Below, piece after piece: positions 24,111 through 27,392 of a stretch of DNA of 27,392 nucleotides. The position numbers and the translations under genes were made by a program. A model generated the notes under the pieces. That model worked only from the letters and a program-made list of their open reading frames with translations. It was not told the origin of the DNA and did not search any database. The stretch is from Chlamydiota bacterium (GTDB lineage: Bacteria; Chlamydiota; Chlamydiia; Chlamydiales; Parachlamydiaceae), in NCBI GenBank assembly GCA_013286075.1, contig JABDGJ010000012.1:1-27392 (forward strand), given 5' to 3'. Every line of letters begins with the position of its first letter. Within the stretch, counting starts at the first letter, position 1.

Positions 24111-24231
24111 CATTCATGTGGCTTTTTGTCAAATCTGGTTAAATAGCCATAGAATTAACAATTCGCTATACATTACATCCGAAAAAGAAAAGATCCGAGA
24201 AGAAAATTTGATATCAAATTTAGTCGTCTAA
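24111..24231 (+). pseudogene. Second copy of the 3' end of the pseudogene at 21523-21989
   Basis: Bases 24111-24216 match 21890-21995 with about six substitutions and one single-base indel. The frame reads IHVAFCQIWLNSHRINNSLY and runs to a TAA at 24229-24231. The extra base here keeps the frame open for nine more codons than in the other copy (REENLISNLVV), so this copy may preserve the ancestral ending. Nothing homologous is seen upstream. Confidence 0.65.
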
Positions 24232-24270
24232 AGAAAATATCAGGAATTAATAGGAACAAAAGTAAGAATA

Positions 24271-24960
24271 ATGATTGGAATTTTAGCAGGAATGGGACCT
24301 AAATCTACTGGACCGTTTATTGATCAAGTAGTGCATGCATTTCAAACATTGAGTGCGGCTAAAGATGATATAGATTTTCCCCCGATGATGATCTATTCGC
24401 TTCCAACACCATTCTACATAGACAGGCAGATCGATCATAAACTCATGGAAATAACCATTTGCGAAGGACTCAAGAAATTAGAATCCTGTGGGGTCACTTT
24501 TATTGCTATGCCCTGCAATACAGCACACCGCTACTTTCAAACATTAAGACAGTGCATTAAAATTCCATTACTCAATATGGTCGAAGTCTCGTTAAATCGC
24601 ATACCAAAATCAGTAAAAAAAATTACTTTGCTGGGAACTCGTTCGACTCTAGAATCAGGAGTTTATCAAAAAGGATTTGATCATGCTCATTTCAATTATG
24701 TTTTCAATCCTGCATGGCAAATAAAAGTTGATGAAATGCTTTTGAATATTAAAACTTCCTCAGATCAGTCTACTTCTATCAAATTATGGAATGAACTTAG
24801 TGATGAATTACGAATAACAGGAGTAGAGGCGATCGTTTTAGCCTGCACTGATTTAAATGTTGTGATAAACCCAAAGCATCCATCTTCGCTACAAATAATT
24901 GATTCTTCTCGAGCTCTTGCTGAGGCAATTGTTTATCAATGGAAGAGCATACATCATTAG
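24271..24960 (+). CDS. Aspartate/glutamate racemase family protein
   Basis: The product has 229 residues, normal for the cofactor-independent Asp/Glu racemase superfamily, which inverts the alpha carbon using two cysteines. Cys82 in MPCNTAH and Cys192 in LACTDL are in the expected places; the second motif is usually LGCTE or LACTE, so Asp in place of Glu is notable. The N-terminus MIGILAGMGPKSTG matches aspartate racemases more than MurI. The product may supply D-aspartate or another D-amino acid, possibly for cell-wall peptides, which is inference. The frame starts at ATG 24271; the nearest AGGA is about 15 bases upstream, so initiation is not well supported by a Shine-Dalgarno. A good terminator follows. 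The gene is flanked by transposon remnants on both sides. Confidence 0.88.
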   Translation: MIGILAGMGPKSTGPFIDQVVHAFQTLSAAKDDIDFPPMMIYSLPTPFYIDRQIDHKLMEITICEGLKKLESCGVTFIAMPCNTAHRYFQTLRQCIKIPLLNMVEVSLNRIPKSVKKITLLGTRSTLESGVYQKGFDHAHFNYVFNPAWQIKVDEMLLNIKTSSDQSTSIKLWNELSDELRITGVEAIVLACTDLNVVINPKHPSSLQIIDSSRALAEAIVYQWKSIHH

Positions 24961-24972
24961 ACATAATGTAAT

Positions 24973-24998
24973 CGCGCTTCCTTAACCAAGGAGGCGTG
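24973..24998 (+). terminator. Terminator of the racemase gene
   Basis: An 11-bp stem (CGCGCTTCCTT, AAGGAGGCGTG; two G-T pairs) with an AACC loop lies 12 bases after the stop and is followed by TTT. The T-run is short. Confidence 0.55.
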
Positions 24999-25063
24999 TT
25001 TGGGGTCATGTTTGGGATTTGGGAATTTCATAAAGCTTTTCCTGTACTTTATCCAAAAGAACT

Positions 25064-25210
25064 TTAAGATCTCCATCCCATATGCAATCGCAATTCTCTT
25101 TCTCGCACAGGTTTGCTTAAACTACTAACATCCCGCTCCACTCTCAAGGCAAACTCTTTCAAAGTCAAATGTGGTGTCCGTTTTATAAAGTATGCAATGG
25201 GGGATTTCAT
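25064..25210 (-). pseudogene. C-terminal fragment of a REP-associated (RAYT) transposase
   Basis: A 48-residue frame from the ATG at 25210 reads SPIAYFIKRTPHLTLKEFAL then RVERDVSSLSKPVRERELRL. This resembles the helix-turn-helix end of REP-associated Y1 transposases (pattern IAYFLRRxPxLTLKEIAxxLGRDxSTLSRxV), itself like the DnaA C-terminus. The catalytic HUH/Y1 domain is missing, so it cannot be active. The 82-nt hairpin starting 10 bases upstream fits the known link of such transposases with palindromic REP elements. Confidence 0.5.
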
Positions 25211-25219
25211 ATTTCTGAC

Positions 25220-25301
25220 GGGTTCAGGCTCGCAATTTGCAATTTGAGCTTTCGAGACGATTGTCTGGAAAGCTCAAATCACAAATCACAAGCCTGAACC
25301 C
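25220..25301. repeat. 82-nt near-perfect hairpin, REP-like
   Basis: The outer arms GGGTTCAGGCT (25220-25230) and AGCCTGAACCC (25291-25301) are perfect complements, as are the inner arms ATTTGAGCTTTC (25242-25253) and GAAAGCTCAAAT (25268-25279). Most bases between them also pair, and the 14-base centre can fold through AGAC/GTCT. I found no second copy in the window. Confidence 0.7.
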
Positions 25302-25396
25302 AATCGGGAAAAATTGGGGGGCGGCTGGACGCATTCAGAACTTTTGATTGGCTAATATTTAAAGAAAGAATCGAAGCTGAAGTTTTTCCAGCATGG

Positions 25397-25948
25397 TTAA
25401 AACACGCCTAGAGAAATTAGCGTAGGAGGGAAAGAATACATATAACCCCTTTCCATTGTTGCACTAGAATGGAGATACAAAAATAGGGTATCAAATGTCT
25501 CAAGTTCTTCTTTATATCCAAAATTGGTTATCTCAGGATGTTGATCAAAAAAACTTGGCGTTACTGAATCAAATTCGCTAACTAGGATCAGTTTGCCTTT
25601 GCCGTATTTTTTTATGAAGGGATCATATGAGGAATTACTGTTCTTTTTTTGAATAGAGCGGATAAGCTGACATTTAAGTTGAAGAGCAAGGTCATCAGAA
25701 GATGCTGAAGAAATCTCTTGAAATTGAACTCTCAGTTTGGGGTTATTTAGATCTCTTGCAAAATTTTTTTGCTTTTTTTTTCCACAATCTTCCCATAAAG
25801 TAGTAACTTCAACCCAGGTTTTATTCGGGTTATCTCGGTACTCAATAATTGCCTCTGGTGGGTTAGGTCTTTCTATTACAGAAGCATTAAATTTTTCACA
25901 ATAGGCTTTGATTGCATAGATTTCAATAGTGTCATTTCGTTTTGACAT
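25397..25948 (-). CDS. Unknown protein with a possible nuclease-like motif
   Basis: The ATG at 25948 was chosen because the longer frame starts with a TTG (25990) that lies upstream of the predicted transcription start (about 25969). The 183-residue product is unrecognised. Residues 29-52 (NPPEAIIEYRDNP, then WVEVTTLW) recall the core of PD-(D/E)xK nuclease folds (PD...(D/E)x(K/T)), as in some restriction-type and repair nucleases, but the Asp and Lys are replaced, so the match is weak. The rest is charged, soluble, and has no membrane helix. It diverges from the RhuM-type gene with 101 bases between start codons. Confidence 0.55.
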   Translation of the reverse strand: MSKRNDTIEIYAIKAYCEKFNASVIERPNPPEAIIEYRDNPNKTWVEVTTLWEDCGKKKQKNFARDLNNPKLRVQFQEISSASSDDLALQLKCQLIRSIQKKNSNSSYDPFIKKYGKGKLILVSEFDSVTPSFFDQHPEITNFGYKEELETFDTLFLYLHSSATMERGYMYSFPPTLISLGVF

Positions 25949-25975
25949 TCGGGCACCCTGTATGAAAAAAAAGCT

Positions 25976-26004
25976 ATTGTAATTTTTCAATGGGAGAGAT
26001 TCAA
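25976..26004 (-). promoter_or_regulatory. Promoter of the 183-residue gene
   Basis: On the minus strand, TTGAAT (-35, 25999-26004), 17 bases and TACAAT (-10, 25976-25981) predict a start near 25969. This decides between the two possible start codons of the gene. Confidence 0.55.
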
Positions 26005-26049
26005 GATTTTCTCTACAATCGCACTATCTAAAGCTTGAAAGGAGCGATT

Positions 26050-27366
26050 GTGTCTAATAGCGAAGTGATTCTATATACTTCTCATGACGGTGGTATATGC
26101 TTAAAATTAAAGATGCTAGAAAATACGGTATGGCTTACTCAATTAGAAATTGCAGAACTTTTTGGCAAAAGTCGCTCTACAATTGCTGAGCATATTAGTG
26201 CAATTTTCGAGGATGGAGAACTAGAGTCTAGTTCAGTTTGTCGGAATTTCCGACAAACTGCTGGTGACGGAAAGCTCTATGAAGTAATCCATTACAACCT
26301 TGATCTAGTTCTGGCGGTAGGTTATCGAACCCGCTCTCCTCGTGGACTCCAATTTCGTAAGTGGGCGACAACCGTTCTTCGAGAATACCTCGTCAAGGGT
26401 TTTGCAATGGATGATGAGCGTTTGAAAAATCCCTCTTCTACGTTGGATTATTTTGATGAGTGGCTTGCACGCATTCGAGAGATTCGAGCTTCGGAAAAAC
26501 GTTTCTATCAGAAAGTACGAGATATCTATGCAACAGCGGTCGATTATGATCCGAAAAGCGACCAAGCACAGTTTTTCTTCAAAAAGGTGCAAAATAAGAT
26601 GCTTTGGGCTGCAACGTTTCATACTGCGCCCGAGTTAATCGTCGAAAGATCAGATTCTCAAAAGCCTAATATGGGACTTAAAAGCTGGAAAGGAAGTCGT
26701 GTACGCCAAGAAGATGTGACAGTAGCAAAAAATTATCTTGAACAAACTGAAATTGAAGAACTGAATCAAATTGTGGTGATGTATCCCCATTTACCAACAA
26801 TACCTTCTGCAGAGGAATCCTCACTTATAGAAAATGGGAACACACTTTGTTCTTTGATAAGCGTTCGAGCACAATTGTTATCTCCTCTTGGTGTCAATTC
26901 TCAACACCAAGAAAACGTTGTTGAGAACTATAATCGTAAGAAACTTGAAGATTGTCAGATTATGCACCCTTATCAAAAAACTGCGAAGGATTGGGCCGAT
27001 AAACACACAATAAGCCAAGAAGCAGGAGATGGCGATGTAGCGTTATTTGACCAATTGAAATCGTCATTTCTAAACAAGAATCATAAAGGTGTTACGGGTT
27101 TGATTTCCTCTGTTGAAAAATGCATTATTCGTCCATCAATAACGCGAAAAATTGTTAAATTTGTAGGTCCTCTATTTTGCGCCATTGCGGTGTGTTTTTT
27201 TTCATTAGCTTTTGGGATTTTTGGAAGTGCAATTTCTATTATATCTTCACTTTTTTATCTTTTATATCGGAATAAGCAAATTGTTGAAGAAGGGGCACGA
27301 GATCAATTCGCTGTTTGTGGAGTGAGTCTTCTTCGAATCTTAACTTTACCACAACGAGCTTGTTAA
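26050..27366 (+). CDS. RhuM-family protein fused to a membrane tail
   Basis: The start is a GTG at 26050, with AAAGGAG ending 5 bases before it; a TTG at 26035 lacks such a site. The first 245 of 438 residues match the RhuM family, named for a protein in a Salmonella pathogenicity island: VILYTSHDGG, then VWLTQLEIAELFGKSRSTI (27-45), LVLAVGYRTRSPRGLQFRKW (87-105) and EIEELNQIVVMY (234-245). In typical RhuM proteins the family continues about 80 residues beyond this point. Here that part is replaced by a linker (246-370) and a hydrophobic double segment (about 372-406: FVGPLFCAIAVCFFSLAFGI and onward), then a short tail. The layout resembles a chlamydial bilobed Inc domain. The molecular role of RhuM is not established; the N-terminal helix-turn-helix-like segment suggests DNA binding. 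Confidence 0.82.
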   Translation: MSNSEVILYTSHDGGICLKLKMLENTVWLTQLEIAELFGKSRSTIAEHISAIFEDGELESSSVCRNFRQTAGDGKLYEVIHYNLDLVLAVGYRTRSPRGLQFRKWATTVLREYLVKGFAMDDERLKNPSSTLDYFDEWLARIREIRASEKRFYQKVRDIYATAVDYDPKSDQAQFFFKKVQNKMLWAATFHTAPELIVERSDSQKPNMGLKSWKGSRVRQEDVTVAKNYLEQTEIEELNQIVVMYPHLPTIPSAEESSLIENGNTLCSLISVRAQLLSPLGVNSQHQENVVENYNRKKLEDCQIMHPYQKTAKDWADKHTISQEAGDGDVALFDQLKSSFLNKNHKGVTGLISSVEKCIIRPSITRKIVKFVGPLFCAIAVCFFSLAFGIFGSAISIISSLFYLLYRNKQIVEEGARDQFAVCGVSLLRILTLPQRAC

Positions 27367-27392
27367 AATAGTTTCTCTTAAACAATCCATGA

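Noticed and set aside
25949..25990. TTG start of the 183-residue gene at 25990
   Set aside because: It lies upstream of the predicted transcription start near 25969, and no Shine-Dalgarno precedes it.
1..27392. tRNA, rRNA or CRISPR array
   Set aside because: I saw no cloverleaf-like arms, no rRNA signature and no regularly spaced short repeats on either strand by eye; a tRNAscan or CRISPR finder run would settle it.

Overview
The window looks like the chromosome of an obligate intracellular bacterium of the order Parachlamydiales (amoeba-infecting relatives of Chlamydia such as Protochlamydia, Parachlamydia or Neochlamydia). The reasons are an AT-rich base composition, a few ordinary housekeeping genes (thiD, an rlmD-type rRNA methyltransferase, a Bcr/CflA transporter, a racemase) scattered among many lineage-specific proteins, eukaryote-like domains (F-box, Sel1 repeats), and repeated bilobed pairs of membrane helices typical of chlamydial inclusion-membrane (Inc) proteins. 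This assignment is inference; no rRNA or other phylogenetic marker is present. I saw no tRNA, rRNA, CRISPR array or complete insertion sequence. || Layout. 1-3100: the end of an unknown gene, thiD with a good promoter, a convergent hairpin, then a secreted GMC-family flavin oxidoreductase whose upstream region carries an 85-bp element with perfect 18-bp inverted ends. 3200-13810: an accessory block with an F-box-like protein, a decayed copy of a small secreted protein, a THEP1-like NTPase, two membrane-anchored unknowns, a soluble unknown, a large Sel1-repeat protein, the intact small secreted protein, and a two-gene operon of unknowns. 14030-18350: a Bcr/CflA drug transporter, an Inc-like protein and a clear F-box protein, with one 130-bp leader present twice, then a CheD-like protein that keeps the Thr-Cys-His catalytic spacing. 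18550-21530: an rlmD-type gene, an Inc-like protein and a small-molecule methyltransferase. 21520-25310: a decay zone with a frameshifted gene, a second copy of its 3' end, a secreted repeat protein with a fibronectin-III-like tail, fragments of IS1-type and IS607-type transposases, an Asp/Glu racemase, and a fragment of a REP-associated transposase beside an 82-nt hairpin. 25390-27392: an unknown protein with a nuclease-like motif, divergent from a RhuM-family protein fused to a membrane tail. || How the genes may work together. Housekeeping genes here act singly. The lineage-specific genes read as a dispersed effector and inclusion-membrane repertoire: F-box proteins could dock on host SCF ubiquitin ligases, the CheD-like protein could deamidate a glutamine on a target protein, the Sel1-repeat protein could be a scaffold, and the bilobed membrane proteins could sit in the inclusion membrane. 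These roles are inferred from domains. Several genes have canonical TTGNNN-17/18-TANNNT promoters of their own, which fits a mosaic of single transcription units more than large operons.
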